Assembly (NCBI GenBank): GCA_038501785.1
Contig: JBAMJR010000053.1
Span: forward strand, 6,629,001-6,693,000
Source: Myoxocephalus aenaeus
Taxonomy: Eukaryota > Chordata > Actinopteri > Perciformes > Cottidae
Direction of reading: 5' to 3'
DNA length: 64,000 nt
The position numbers and the translations under genes are program-made. Under the pieces are notes generated by a model. It saw only the letters and a program-made list of their open reading frames with translations, did no database searches and was not told where the DNA came from. This document shows positions 23,691-36,800 of the stretch, piece by piece; the first letter of the stretch is position 1; each line of letters opens with the position of its first letter.

Positions 23691-26600
23691 TCATCTAGAG
23701 GCCTTGCCGTTTTCGTGGACATCCATCCTGTCAGTAGGGGAAAAAATCAAGTCTTATTAAAAGATAGCGAGCCGTTTTGACAACGTGAGAGGAATATTAC
23801 ACCCATAAAGTGACAGATAATTGCTTTTTCTCACACACCCATTTTCGTCTTTGAGCTGCTGGTACAACTCAAACTTGTTGTTGACAGAGCTCACTCTTCC
23901 GACAAACTCTTGGTGCTTCCTAGAATTGGCTACAGTGATGCGATTGCTCCACATGGTAAGGAGCGAGACCGGACCTGAAAAAACAGTGAGACAAAGCCAC
24001 AGATAAAAACACACATAACCAGTAGCGGTGTCATCAAGTGGCATTTGCCAGAATTGGCTCTCATTGGCTCAGTGCTTTTCTGCCACGTTTTTGGTCTGTT
24101 TGCCAGTGATTTCTCGGGGTGGCGTCTATTCTAAAGCAGAGAAAAAGTATGATGTAGGTTTGTACCTTTTGCTCTCTCTGGAGGCTGAACCTCCTCCGTA
24201 CAGAGGCGCGGCTTCTTGTTGAGCGGCTCTGGAGAGTCGGGGGAATCCTTGATTACCTCCGACTCCTGCTCTTCTTTATCCAGCAAACCTTTAAGTCTTC
24301 AGGTTAAAAACAAAAACAGAGGGAAGCATGAGTAGAAAGTTACTGACACATCCAAAAGACAAAAGTTACAGATTCTTGTAGGTTATTATTCACGTGTATG
24401 GAAACATAAGACATCCGAGCAGCACTGACCTCTCCGACTCCTGCCAACTTTTGTCATCTGTCTCCTTGCTGCCATTTTTCTCTGTCCTGTCTTCCCTATC
24501 CTCCCTCTTCCTCCCTCTCTTCTTCCTCTCCTCCTCCTCAGGAGGTTTGCTGCGACAGGCAATGATGCAGTCCAGTACCCGCTGGTGTCTGTCCGTGGCG
24601 CCGGCGTGAGTTTTCACTAACGTCTCAAGCTCGTTCCACATTATACGATACTGTTCATCTCTGAGAATAACCAAGCAGATGCATCAGTGACTCTGCCGTT
24701 TACTTTCATGAATTGTGACGTCGATTTTGGAATACATACCTCTTGGGGCCTTTGCCTCTGGATCCCACGGTGGAAATAGGGAGAGGGTCGTTCTTCCGCT
24801 CCATGTCCACCAGGTTGTAAACTGTCTTCTGGCAGGTCAGAACATCCTCCTCAGACAAAGTCTCTTTCACTATCAGGTTAGCTAAAGGAACCACCTAGTG
24901 GAGGAAAACAGTAAGACACGCAGACACAGGAATGAAGGATGATAATGATGTGGGCCATAGACACATGGGAAACGGATCATCTTTTTTGTGCAGGAAACAA
25001 CAAGTCAAATATTTTGGAGTAAATAAAAGTGAAATCTAGAAGAACTACAGTATCGCTGCATGCTGCTCACTCACTGCCTGCATGTTGAAAATGGTGGTCT
25101 GGGAGATAATCATTGGCCAGTATCGAGTGTGGCGTTCCAGCTGAGCTTTGGCCCTCTCAACTGGTAGCTTCCCCGAGGGATCATGGAAAGACTCTGAAAC
25201 AGGAGTCAGTCGGTTCTCCCTCATAAATTCACCAAAATCCTGAAACAGACACACACAAAAAACAGTTACCATTTGAAGATTACTGATGTTTATTGCAACA
25301 TGGCTGGTGTGAGCCGAACGTACAGTGATGCGGTAGTCGGTCACTCGGCCTCCACAGCCCTCGCTGATGGAGGGCGGGTCCTCCAGCGTTGAGCGGTTGC
25401 TGTTGAGCACGTGCAGGAAGATCTCGCCTCCGTGGCTGCTGAGCATGTGGCTGATGACCTTTGCCCCCGACTTCCTCGGCTGCTCCAGCAGCACCGATCG
25501 CCCTGTGGTCAATCAAGAAGAGAAGTAATTGACTGACAGGCCAAACAGTCAATTAAGAGACTAGATAAACAACGGGATAAAAAGAGAGTTCATCCAGCTT
25601 ACCGTTGAGGAGAAAGTTGGTTAAACATGACGAGGGACGACTGTTTACGTCTGTGGGGGAGATGCGGTAAGCTCCCGTACAGTAATGCAGTTCTGAGGTG
25701 GGAAATATAAGACACAAATAGATAAACTAAATCAGGCATCTCATATTACGGCTGTGTCCGTCAAGGCAGCAATGAATAACTATTCTGCACAATACACCAA
25801 TAATGCTTTTAGGGCTTACACTGTTTGTCCTTTCTTAAGAGCTGCAACAATTAATTGTTTATGGATAAATAATGAGGTTTCAAAGTAAAATACTAACTAA
25901 ACATTTTTCTTAAATGTTATGGTCAAAGGGATAAAATGAGGAAATACTTTCCCATGAATGATGTTTAAAGCTCAAAAACCTTTAAATCAAGTAACATCTG
26001 ACGAATAAAGACTTGAATGCCCACCTATGCTGTTGGTTCGTGGAGTGCACCATTTCAGCGTAATCGTCTCTTTCAGTCCATTTTCTCGAGTGCTGGTGCC
26101 AGCCATATGCAAGTCTCCTGCACAACACAAAGATTACATATGAATTGGTCATTTCTGATTGAATGATTAAAAAAATATTAAGCATACATGAAATGCATGC
26201 AAAAATCATAAAGGATATCCAAGAATTTGCAAACTGATTTCCTTACCTGGTGCTCATAATGTAAACAATGAAAGTTACTTTGAGCACTATTATATATATA
26301 TATTAGTTCATAGAGCAAAGTTTGAGAATGTTTCCTCACAAAGTATTCAAAAAGCTAACTCTTCATTTCTTGTATTTTTTTTAACTCAAGTTCTCACCAC
26401 TTTTGAAGAACTCCAGGTGAGCATCTCGGTGATGCAGGAGCTCAACGTCATAATTGGCCGATGTGTTGGCGTGCTGCTCTTCCTGTCCATCCGCAGAGAC
26501 AATAACACATACGGGTCAGCATGAACTCAGCTCTCGCAATGTGCAAACTAATACAAACACAAACACACATTAACACTGCTGATTTCATGTTCCAAAGGGT

Positions 26601-29451
26601 AAATGATAATGACCAAAGTAAAAGAAAAAAAGCTCTCTGGGTGACTTAAGTATGCTTTCTTCTACTCGCATCAGAGACTAGTGTTTAACGCATATGTCCT
26701 CACACAATACTGAACCTATATTTGTTGACAAAAATCATGGATTCCTAATCTTACAAAAAACAGCTCTATGTGTTTATGCCCAGGCCCGATGGGGTCTGGA
26801 AACTGCTGATCTAAAAACATGTTTTAATCAATTCATCACAAGCTTTAAATTTGACAACTTTCTACACCTGGAAAAATAGCAGTTTTAGGACAGCTAAAGG
26901 TCAGGTCTACAAAACAAGTTATCCAGACAGCACAATGGACCACACCAAGACACTAACGGGGGAATGGGTGGGAACTGATGGGGGGGGAAACAGAGACCAG
27001 GGGACAGTTTAGGCAACTTTTAAAAGGTGTAAACACCTGACAGACACCGACAGTATTTAACAATTTAAAAGAGGCAACGCTGGTCAAAGATGTTCGGACA
27101 TGAAAACAGTTGAATGCAACATTAATATTCTGAAATGTATATCCGTCTTTGGCCACCAAAACAATGTCTTTTTTCCAAGAACAATTTGGATTACTTTAAA
27201 AGAAAATGGTCAAAATAGTTATAATATAATTTAATTGAAGATGTTTGTAGACTTTTGCTTTTCCAGCAGACCCCAAACTCTGCACTCCCTGTGTCCACAT
27301 GAGACCAGAGTTGCCTGTCCTTTACTGGAGCCTCCTCAGCAAATCTTTTGACCAACTGTCACATCAAAACAAATTAAAGACACTGTAAGCCTGTTGCAAC
27401 AGAAGAGCTCCAAACATACACTGTACACTACGTGGTGTAAACTCTGACCCTTCCTCACTTGGATGTGTGTGTGATAAGAGTACTAACCTGGTCGCAAACA
27501 TTTAATGTGGGCTAGCAAAACAGAAAATACAGCATGAAACCAGCAGCAGATTCACAGTCAAATCAACATGCAAATGAGATAAACGAAAAGATGAGACTGT
27601 AAAGTTTCATGAGTAATTATTGGTGAGGAAGGGCTCATACATAAAGATTAAGCAAGCAAAAGAAGTAGTGTGAAGGCTGTGAGAGAAAAGTAAAAATAAA
27701 ACAATAAAACAATCAAGTAAAAAGAGGGAGTGGTCTGCATTCTGGACATGACAACATTTGTGTACTAGCAAAATAAATGTAATATTTAAAGTTGATGTGA
27801 GATTTAATTTTGGTGTGGTATGTGCAAGACCAAACAAAGGGCAAAAAGCCCCTTACCTTCATGGGGATGTTTGTTATGGTGGTGGAGGCCAAGTCATAGT
27901 GCTGCTGGACAAGAATGTTGAGTTTGGTGGAAAGGTTCCGCCCGGCACGAACGCTGTGAACCTCGCTCGTGAGCAGAGGGGAGATCTGAGACAACCAGAG
28001 AGGAAGATGCAGTGATGGGTTAGGGTTAGGGTTAGCGTTCAGTGCAATGTTTTCACACAACCTCATGTCTTCTTTGTTAGCACCCACCTCTTTCTTCGGC
28101 CGGTCAGACACCAGCGTGTCCTCACCCTGTGGGTGGATGTGAACTAGGACCAGTTCACACTGCTGGATGGCCATCAGCCTAAAGCACACAACAATGAGTA
28201 TGAAACAAGAAAACACAGCTATGAGCCACCTGCTCAAAATGGAAGAATGGCTACAATCATCGCATCATCTGATACTGACCTGTCTGAGCCTGCTGCCAGC
28301 TTGTTTTGTTCTAAAATAGTCTCTTGGATGCAGTCTTCCAACATCCGCACATGAGTATCACTGTATGATAGAACACAGAAAGAGCCCCGCATTAGAATTG
28401 TCCTAAATAATATAACACATACCTAAAGCTTATTTTAATAATACAAACTATCATTGCTGAGAGGGTAATGAAACTGACATGTGGCTGATGCCTGCAGTGG
28501 ATTTTCCGACATGTTACCCCTTACCTTTTAGCATTGGTTAAGCAGATAATACGACCCCTATTGGCAACTCTCTCAGCTGTGTCCATCAGGGTGGTGCGTC
28601 TCTCGTGCTGCAACTCTGAGATCTTGCATAACGACTCCACTGCAGCAACCAGCCCGTGCAGGATGCTGCAACACTCGGGGTCCTCGCGTGGGTTAGGTGG
28701 CCCGACAGCTGCAAGAGCTGACATGAGCTGCCAGAGAGGAGGAGAAATGGGATAATCATATCACAAGTCCAGTTCTGATGAAAACCTGCAAAGACGTGGT
28801 CACTGATGTTCATAATAATGTTGCACTTCACCAAAATATGGCTGGAGCTGGAACACAGCTTGAAAATTCAATGATAGTCACTGCAGAACTTACTGTAGAC
28901 TAACAGTCATATTATATATCAGTTAGAATTCTTACTCAGTAACTCACTGATTACCTCATGAGTGCTTTGGTCTTCCTGCCTCCAGCTATTCAAAATGTGG
29001 AACTCGGAATCACTCACAAGGTAATTAATCTGTAAAATAAAGAGTCAGAAAAATATTGGGTTAGTGTAATTGGTGCACTGTAACTAGTAACTACATTGAC
29101 TAAATATTTCTAAGATATATCATTCCTTTTCATCAATGTCCAAATGCACACATATTTAGTTACATCTCTTCATTGAAACCAGTGGTGGAGAAACAGTTAA
29201 AACAAATAAGAAAATAAGAAGCTAACCAGTTTGTGCAGTGGATAAACATCGTAGAGGATCCGGCAGTACTCCATGGAGCACTCCACAGCACAGGTCCACA
29301 GGGACTTGGACACAGGGGCCAAAGGAATAACCCCTTGACCTCGACTCTTCGTCAGCACGTCACACTCCACCTGCTGACGACTCGACTCTGCCATGTAGGG
29401 ACAGTGGTCCACCACAAAGACAGTCTTGTGAGACACGGAAAACATCTTCAT
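23691..29451 (-). CDS. ints13: Integrator complex subunit 13 (asunder)
   Basis: Sixteen coding exons on the minus strand join in frame to 701 aa (human 706): 29227-29451, 28955-29029, 28525-28727, 28280-28360, 28088-28178, 27857-27985, 26398-26482, 26025-26117, 25603-25692, 25324-25502, 25075-25239, 24740-24894, 24430-24660, 24166-24296, 23839-23974 and 23691-23727. Landmarks are HKTVFVVDHCPYMAES at the N-terminus (von Willebrand A-like fold), NILVQQHYDLASTTITNIPM, SHMLSSHGGEIFLHVLNS, MERKNDPLPISTVGS, a basic nuclear-localisation-type KKRGRKR at residues 570-576, and WSNRI..NSRKHQEF. The C-terminus ends NGKASR. INTS13 is a nuclear protein that works with INTS10 and INTS14 in Integrator, and its C-terminus contacts the RNA-cleavage module. 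It also supports dynein recruitment at mitosis. The last exon has only 12 codons before the stop. The gene is oriented away from ano6. Confidence 0.95.
26483..27856 (-). other. Largest ints13 intron (between coding exons 6 and 7)
   Basis: About 1.37 kb without recognisable coding sequence. I see no element ends or microsatellites, and nothing else of note. Confidence 0.5.
28015..28034. repeat. Short interstitial telomere-like repeat
   Basis: Three consecutive GGGTTA units lie in the intron between ints13 coding exons 5 and 6. Confidence 0.8.
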
Positions 29452-29735
29452 TTTGCAAAAATCCAGCGTGCCTGATCTGTAATGATAACAGAAAAAGACA
29501 CAAGCGTGAGATTTAAATAAAGGCCCACACACCGTTACATAAATGATACATACAGTAAAAGCTAGGACGACTAAAACCAGAACATAACAAAGCCTGTGTT
29601 ATACAGTATGTCGTAAGTATGTTATGAGAAATCTGTATGACAGCGGTCACATTTCAGTTAGATAAACACAGGAATATTGTACAAACATTATAAACATAAC
29701 ACAATTTATTACATAATTTATCTTCTATTTACCAC

Positions 29736-29777
<42 letters not shown>

Positions 29778-29980
29778 CGGCACAGCGATTAAATTATTTG
29801 ACGGTTGTTGGTAGTGGATGGGGCAATCTCTACTGGCCACTGCGATGTTCAACTAATCTTAGTGGCTGGTGGTCAGTGAATGTCAACTCACCTGGTGGAA
29901 ACCTTGTCAGAGAAACGATTCCCGGTCAGGAAATGATCTGCAACCGCCTCAAAGCCGAGGGCGCTCGCTTTAGGTCGATT
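29452..29980 (-). promoter_or_regulatory. Likely 5' UTR exons and start region of ints13
   Basis: An acceptor (ATTACAG) at 29,477-29,483 on the minus strand places the coding start in an exon that begins 25 nt earlier. A good donor (CCAG|GTGAGT) at 29,891 marks a likely non-coding first exon covering about 29,892-29,980. The first exon's outer edge is inferred. A (TA)n run at 29,741-29,771 lies in the intervening intron. Confidence 0.45.
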
Positions 29981-30539
29981 TTTGACTAATAAACTGAGAC
30001 CAATCAGTCTCAGAATATGTTATTTGCCAATAACTCCAAATCGTCAGCAAGCTAACATGACTACTTTTAAAAGGAGCATGTCACTAACCATCGCGTTAGC
30101 CTTTTAGCTATCACGAGCCGGAATCATTTGTTTGCTGATTCACGTTTATTACCACCGACATACACATTTACCCATTTTGCCATTTGTGTAATAACAAACT
30201 GAATTTTGTTCTATTTAATGTACCTCCAGATGACCATTTACTGAATATGTGCACACTTGGAGTGACTAGCTCAAACAATACGCTTTAAATCGTGTCAAGC
30301 TAGCGAGTTGTTATTGGCGGATATACGTCCAATAGTCGTCCGTCACCGTTTTCCTTCCTCCGAATGATGGGCCGCACTGTTGAAAGGTTCCTACCTCGAT
30401 ATCTGTTATACAGCAACTGGTTGAAACTTGGAAACACTGGATTCAAAACGTTGTTATCGCCCCCAGGAAATAACGTTATTATATATATATGATTTGATGA
30501 TTTCGGGCAATGTGCGATACGCATGCGTTAATCAGCAAG

Positions 30540-30862
30540 CTCAACAACTAACTTCAGAGGACTTAAGTGGGCGTGATTGATCTGTCAACAGCAACACCCT
30601 CCTCCTCCTCCTTCTTCTTCTTCTCCTCCTCCTCCTCCTCCGACCCCACCCGTTTGACTTCCATTCTCTCAAGTCACAACTTGAGCAAAACTTTTTTTTT
30701 ACTGAGTCCATGTTGAGAAATAGACAAAGAATGCGCGGAGGATGAGGCCGCGCATGGAAGCTGTTGTAATACGCAGTGGGCTGTCGGTAAAGTAAAGCTG
30801 TGGGTTTTGTGTTTTTGTTTTGTTGCTTTCGGTGATGTGACGAGACCCCCCCGACCAGGACG
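30540..30862 (+). promoter_or_regulatory. Upstream region of ano6 start 1 with CTC/CTT trinucleotide run
   Basis: A pyrimidine-rich (CTC)n/(CTT)n tract at about 30,598-30,640 precedes the first ano6 ATG by about 220 bp. It generates a false poly-Arg frame on the other strand. No TATA box was recognised. ints13 and ano6 are divergent here, with their starts about 1 kb apart, so some promoter sharing is possible. Confidence 0.35.
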
Positions 30863-33800
30863 ATGAGCAACATCTTCGACATGGACTCCGTGTGTGAGAC
30901 AGATGAGTTGGAGGGAGATTCTGACCTGGGCATGATAGACGAGGACGTTGGTAAGAGCACAGCTGTTATTGTCGCAAGAGACGTGTTGTTGTTGTTGTTG
31001 ACGGGCACTTTGACGGGCACTTGTGGATTTGATCACAGGGGCACATGTGATACGGGAAACACATGTGTGAGGCCATATTCAGCTCTGGGTGTGTCAGCTG
31101 AGCTCCCACTCATTCATCACTACTCCAGCCTACTATATGGTTGTCGTCTCGTATGATATTATAATGCAATTATGAGGTGCTTGCCCTTTACTTCAGTATT
31201 ATTTATTGTCTCCCAACTTCTACTTCACTAGGTTTCCGAGGAAAATACTGTATTTTACACCCCACTACATGTATTTGAAAAGATTGCAAATGATTGCAGA
31301 TTTAAAATGCAGCACTTCTACTTATGATCTAATATGTGTACACAGTTTTAGTTAAGAGGTCTGCTAAAAGTGTACGGTTCATGATTGGACACATACATGA
31401 GGTGTTGTCCCCTTTTTAAAGGGTCGATAATAATGTAAAAGTAAATGATCAAAAGCTTTAAGTCACGCTCGCTGCATGTGTAGCAGAGCAACTGTGGGGG
31501 TGTGCTGCACACATTTTTAAGAAGGCACAAGCTCACAGCACCACTTCTGCTTTACAAATATATATATATAGATAACAGATGTTGGGCATTCAAACATGCC
31601 CAACACAGCCGGAGTCCCTGTTTGTTTCATATATGTCTGATGTGGCCCTTTGGAAGGCTTCAGAATAGGACAGACTTTCGTTCCTGACATGTCTGACATT
31701 CCTGTAGCTACAAACTGAAACTGCAACTTGACTTTGGAGTAGACAAAACACAGTGTCTTGTACAGTACTTGTGGGAAATATTTCGCAATCTCTACACTCT
31801 TTTGAGTCCTGTCTTGCCCATAAATACCAGACATACTGTCTGGTATTGCATGCATTTTTTTTGGCCATATGGAAATGACTAATGCTTTTCACTCTGGAGC
31901 ACAAAGGGTATGCCAAAGCGCACTCTATTTAATGGAGCCTATATTCACTTGTTATAAATTATTCTCAGCCACACTTTGTTGCAACCTGTGATCCTGTGAT
32001 TACAACAGAAGAAACACGAGCAAAGATAATCATTTTTTGTTTCAACTTAATAATGTGCAAAAGGAATGCGACGGTGATACAGGAAGTCAGATTTTTTTAA
32101 CATGTACCGAGCGCATTGGTACAGTTACCATGTTGCATTGATGGTCACTGTAGTGCACATGAGGGAGAGAGCTGCGTCTCCACTGCTAGAAGCAAGTTTC
32201 AATGAAAATGTATCATCAGTTATCTTATTTCACGCATTTAAACACACACTAACTGCTAAAACGGAAGCAAGATCTTAGTGCAGATTATGTTCCTGTGAAA
32301 GACACTCGACCAGTTTTTCCCTGTCATGTGTGCAATGGGCACTTGTTTTTTGGCTTGGATTAAACTTGAGTCAAGTGTTTACATGTTACCCTTCAGGTAA
32401 AATAACCTTCATGCTGCAAAAAATCAAAGTTGGGAAGTTAAAACAATTGTTTGTTCTGCCTTTTATTATTTTGTATATTGTCATGGAGGATGTGCTCTAG
32501 GGAGGAAGTGAGCGCTGGGTGGGTTGTGGTGAGAAAGCAGATTGTTTTATCGCAGACAGCTCGTGGGCATTCACAACGCTTTTCAAAAGAATCATACTGA
32601 CTTACTGACTGCCGGGTGCAGAGGTTTCGTAAACAGCGTTTCTGTTTACTCAGTCTATTTTTATTTTTTTTTTATTTTTATTACTCTATCTATTTCACAC
32701 ACCAAAGTAGTGACTGTAGAAAAAATAAATCTGGTATGTGTGACCTCCAGCAAACAACTAAAACACATATTGTGTCAGAACAGTCATGCTACAGTCTGTG
32801 TCAAAATAATCTTAAGAAGCACCCTCATTAAGGGTTAGCGGCTCGTAACTAAAATACTGACGGACTTTCTCGTAAGTCCGTCAGTGTTCAGACTGTTAGC
32901 CTGTGAGAGGACTTGTCAAAGGAAAGTCTTGTGATGAACAGTTATTCCACAGTCATGTTCCCCTGTGTGTTACTATGGCCAGTGTTTTGAAAACAACATC
33001 TGTCTTCAGTTAGTTTTGTCATTGGGCTCGGCTTTATATGGAAAGATTGAAGGGCTTTCCCTGTTGGATGTAATGTCATCTGTTGTATAAAAGAAAAAGA
33101 CATGTATAATGTAATTATGCGGTATATAACAATGCATTCAATCGTGGCGATGTTGTTTCTTTAGCTGTGATGTGGTCAGTGGTGTGAACACTGAGAGCAG
33201 ATTTCTCAATGAATCTTTGTGAAAGCTCTGGAGTGCATACTGTAAATGTGTTGACCACAGTGCAGGAGGTGGTGCCCTGTGTATTCTCTTTTTCCAAGGA
33301 GGAATACAACATTGTGATGAGAGGGCAATTGTGTGCAACCATAAAATAAATTTAAAAAAAGGAAACAATAACAGCATGAGGTTTGGTGAGGCTTATTGGG
33401 AGGGTCACTGGTTTGGAAATGAGTAACAGTCTTTGCTGCTTCAGTGAGCGCCACTGAGGTCGAACATGAATGTTGTCCTGGTGGGAGTTTGTGTGGATGT
33501 GAAGCACTCGTAAGGTCAGCAGCACCTTCACCAGCAAATAAAGATCAAACAAGACAGACAGCCATGCCAGCAGTTGGGTGAGGCTGAGCCAATGTCTGAT
33601 AACAGAATATCAGCTGCTATTCTTTTTAAGTTATGTAAACACATACATAGCATAACTGTGTTGTACTTGCTGTGTCGCATAGCGACCTGATTAGTCGAGC
33701 TGTGCCTCAGAACGGCTTCTGTCCAACCAGAAGGCAGATATGCGCGCTGGAGTTGGACCTGGTCACTCTGTCGTAACGAGCTGAAGCGGATGCGTGGCGG

Positions 33801-36800
33801 TGTTAACTCCGCCCCCCACAGGTGACTCAGTAGTTACGGTAATGGGTTTCAGCTGTCATCGTTCTGGTTTTCCACTTCAGCTGCCCGTATCGTTGACCTC
33901 GAAGAGAGGAATTTAGAAATTCCACTGAAACAAGACACAGTGGTGTGTACAATACAAATCACTTTTTTACAGTTAAATGCAACATCAATGATCGTAAAAG
34001 GTTTTTACAATAAAAGTACAGTACTTACAATACATCCATGATTTTTTTTTTTTTATGACCCGGGTGAAGCTGCTTACACGACTGACAAACAGACCTCAGT
34101 GAAGGCAAAAATAAAAAATGCTATAAATCAATAATTTTGCCTCTTCATTGGCAAAGTAATATATACGAGTGTGGGGAGGTGGAGAGAGCGTCGGGAACCA
34201 TAACTGTACAAAAGTGTGATTGGAGATGCGCAGGGTTAATAACATATATTTCAATTATTATGTGTGTATTATTAACATTATATATTTAAATATCCCAGTT
34301 GTATTGGTATATCGTGACACCCCTACAATACAAATATGCATACAATTGCAGCCAGTGAAATTTGTATTGGTTGCTGCATATCCTTTTTACACAACTATAA
34401 TGATAACAATATGATAATATCAGCCCGCTAATGTAGCGGTTGGACTCAAGTAAATTTGTTTATTTGTACGTCTGCATTCACGTTGATGTGTTTGGTCTTA
34501 TTTTCACAGTTTACCCACAGGAGTTTTTACCCACATATCACAGTATTCAAGAAGGAGCAACAATCACCAAAGCACTACTGGTGAGTCAGCACAGTAATGT
34601 GGATGTCTGCTACAGTAGCAGCACCTTTTATTTGTAATGATTCATGTGAATAATGTACAATTATTTAGCAAACACATGCCAGATATTGAAGTCACTGGAC
34701 CACAAGACACCTAATCGCCACACAAAACACACGTGTGATCAAATGAATTAATATATGAAACCATGCATGTAGGTATATTGCAAGAGCTTTGTTTATTCCT
34801 CGCGATGGGACCAGTCTGATTGTTCAAAGAGAGAGAGAGAGAGAGGGGAGAGAACGAGAGAAAGGGCGTGTGTCATAATGTTTGTTTACACTTCCCAGTC
34901 CTCCCATATGGTCTACATAGTATTCAACAATATCTCACGCACACGGACCTTCCTCTCCTCTCCTCTCTGGGTGCAACATGTACGGCGCTATGGAGGAAGA
35001 GGAGTACGAGTATCAGGATGCAGACTTACCTGATGAGCCTTGTTTTTGCCCTCAGACTGAGTTTAATGACAAGCCCGACTCCTTGTTCTTCAATGACGGC
35101 GTGAGGAGGATCGACTTCATCCTGGCCTACGAAGATGAGGATAAGAAGGATTTTGAGAAGAGACACACGTTCCAGAGGCGCAAGGTATGCCTATCCTTTT
35201 TTTAATTTTTATTATTCTTTTGAGCCACAGAGAGCCTCTGTAAAGGGTGAGGTGTTTTTGTGTTTTTGAGCCTTGTTTTGCCGTTATTAGATGGCGTAGA
35301 GAAACTTTAAACTGTCCGCATCCCAAATATTTAGGCATAGAGTTTTTATATTAAGATGCGGTAGCAAATCATTTGTCTTAACGAATAACCTACTATTTTC
35401 AACAATGTAAGTAATAGTTTTCTCATAAAACCTACATGTAAGTCATATTCTCCTGATATGTCTTGTGTGTTTAATTACACATCCAAACTCTATTGCCTGT
35501 TTGTAAAGGGAGTTTACATTTGCAGCAGGATGGCTGTAAATGAAGTACTCGTGTATATTCAGCTTCAATAACGCTTTAATTATCCAGGAAAGGGAACAGC
35601 TTGGTGTACATTGTTTTAAAAGTGCCTTTCCACTGCACTTCTCATTCATTCAACACACATTGTAGCTCAGTGGCTAGATTCCCTGAGGGAAGTTGTGGAA
35701 ATGCAGAGCGTTACTCCACCTCACAAATCTAGATGTGCAGTAATGGGAGCGCACCAATGAAGGACACTGAGACATGGTTACATGTCTTTGCTGTTGTTTG
35801 TTGCTACCAGTGTCTTTCACAATATATTTACAGGGATGGATGTGTCATGGGATGCTTGTAGATCCAGAGACTTTAGAGATGTTACCTGCAGTGTTGTAAC
35901 CGTATCCCTCAAGTGGTTTTGAAATGGAGACTGTGCCCTGTGGAGGCTAGGATCATCAAAACAAATCTGACAAAATGTTAGGTATTTAATGTTGTAAAAA
36001 AATGCTCTCATGTTGTTTTTCAGCAGCAGTGAATGGATGTAATGGCTGTGAGCAAGTTCGGCCAGTTCCTTGAGAAAAGGCCGGCTGGTAGAGACGTTGC
36101 ATGCCAGAGCTCATGAGTTTCTTCACCACAGATGCACTGGGTCTTTGGCAATCCCTCATTTGTAATCATCCCAAAGCAAACTAAAGCCAAAAAATGATGG
36201 GGAGAGCAACAGTCTCCACCAGGCACTCCCTTGACTTTGTTTTTCCAGAGCCGAACCTGGGTCCAACACTAGTTGATCAACCTTTCTGCGCTGACTTTAA
36301 CTGCTGGGAGGGTGCAGTTCAGTTCAGATAGTGTTAGCTATAAATTGTCATCATAACATAATTCTTTAAATATTTGATGTTTGTCTAAAAGTTTGTGCAC
36401 ATTAGGGAGTGCATGTATGCCCTGTGTGCCATGATAACATCCACCTGAAAGCGGCGTTGGCTAAAGCAGTGAAGATATTTGACGTTTGCTTTGTCAACAG
36501 TCTCTCGAAGATAGTCCTTAGAATCATCAAGTGGAAATGTGTAAAGGTGTTACTTTAAGTTTGATCCCAACTCAACAAATATCAAAGAAGTTGGAACAAT
36601 TAATTGTACATTTCTATTTTATTTGTTTTGTACTTTTGCATACAAGTTCACGCTCTTTCAAAGAGTGTGTCCAGGATTCGGTTCACTGTAAAGTTTGATG
36701 ACGTGCCACCAGCAAGAACCTGCTCTGACGCAGTAGCGCTGTTTATTGCCACTATGTGCAGTGGAAACTTGTTATTGAAATGTGATATGTCCAAATAAAT

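Noticed and set aside
24394..24609. Plus-strand Ser/Leu-rich frame
   Set aside because: Antisense of ints13 exon 13.
30541..31036. Minus-strand frames with a long poly-Arg run
   Set aside because: They come from a CTC/CTT trinucleotide tract upstream of ano6 and overlap its first exon on the other strand. No splice or family support.
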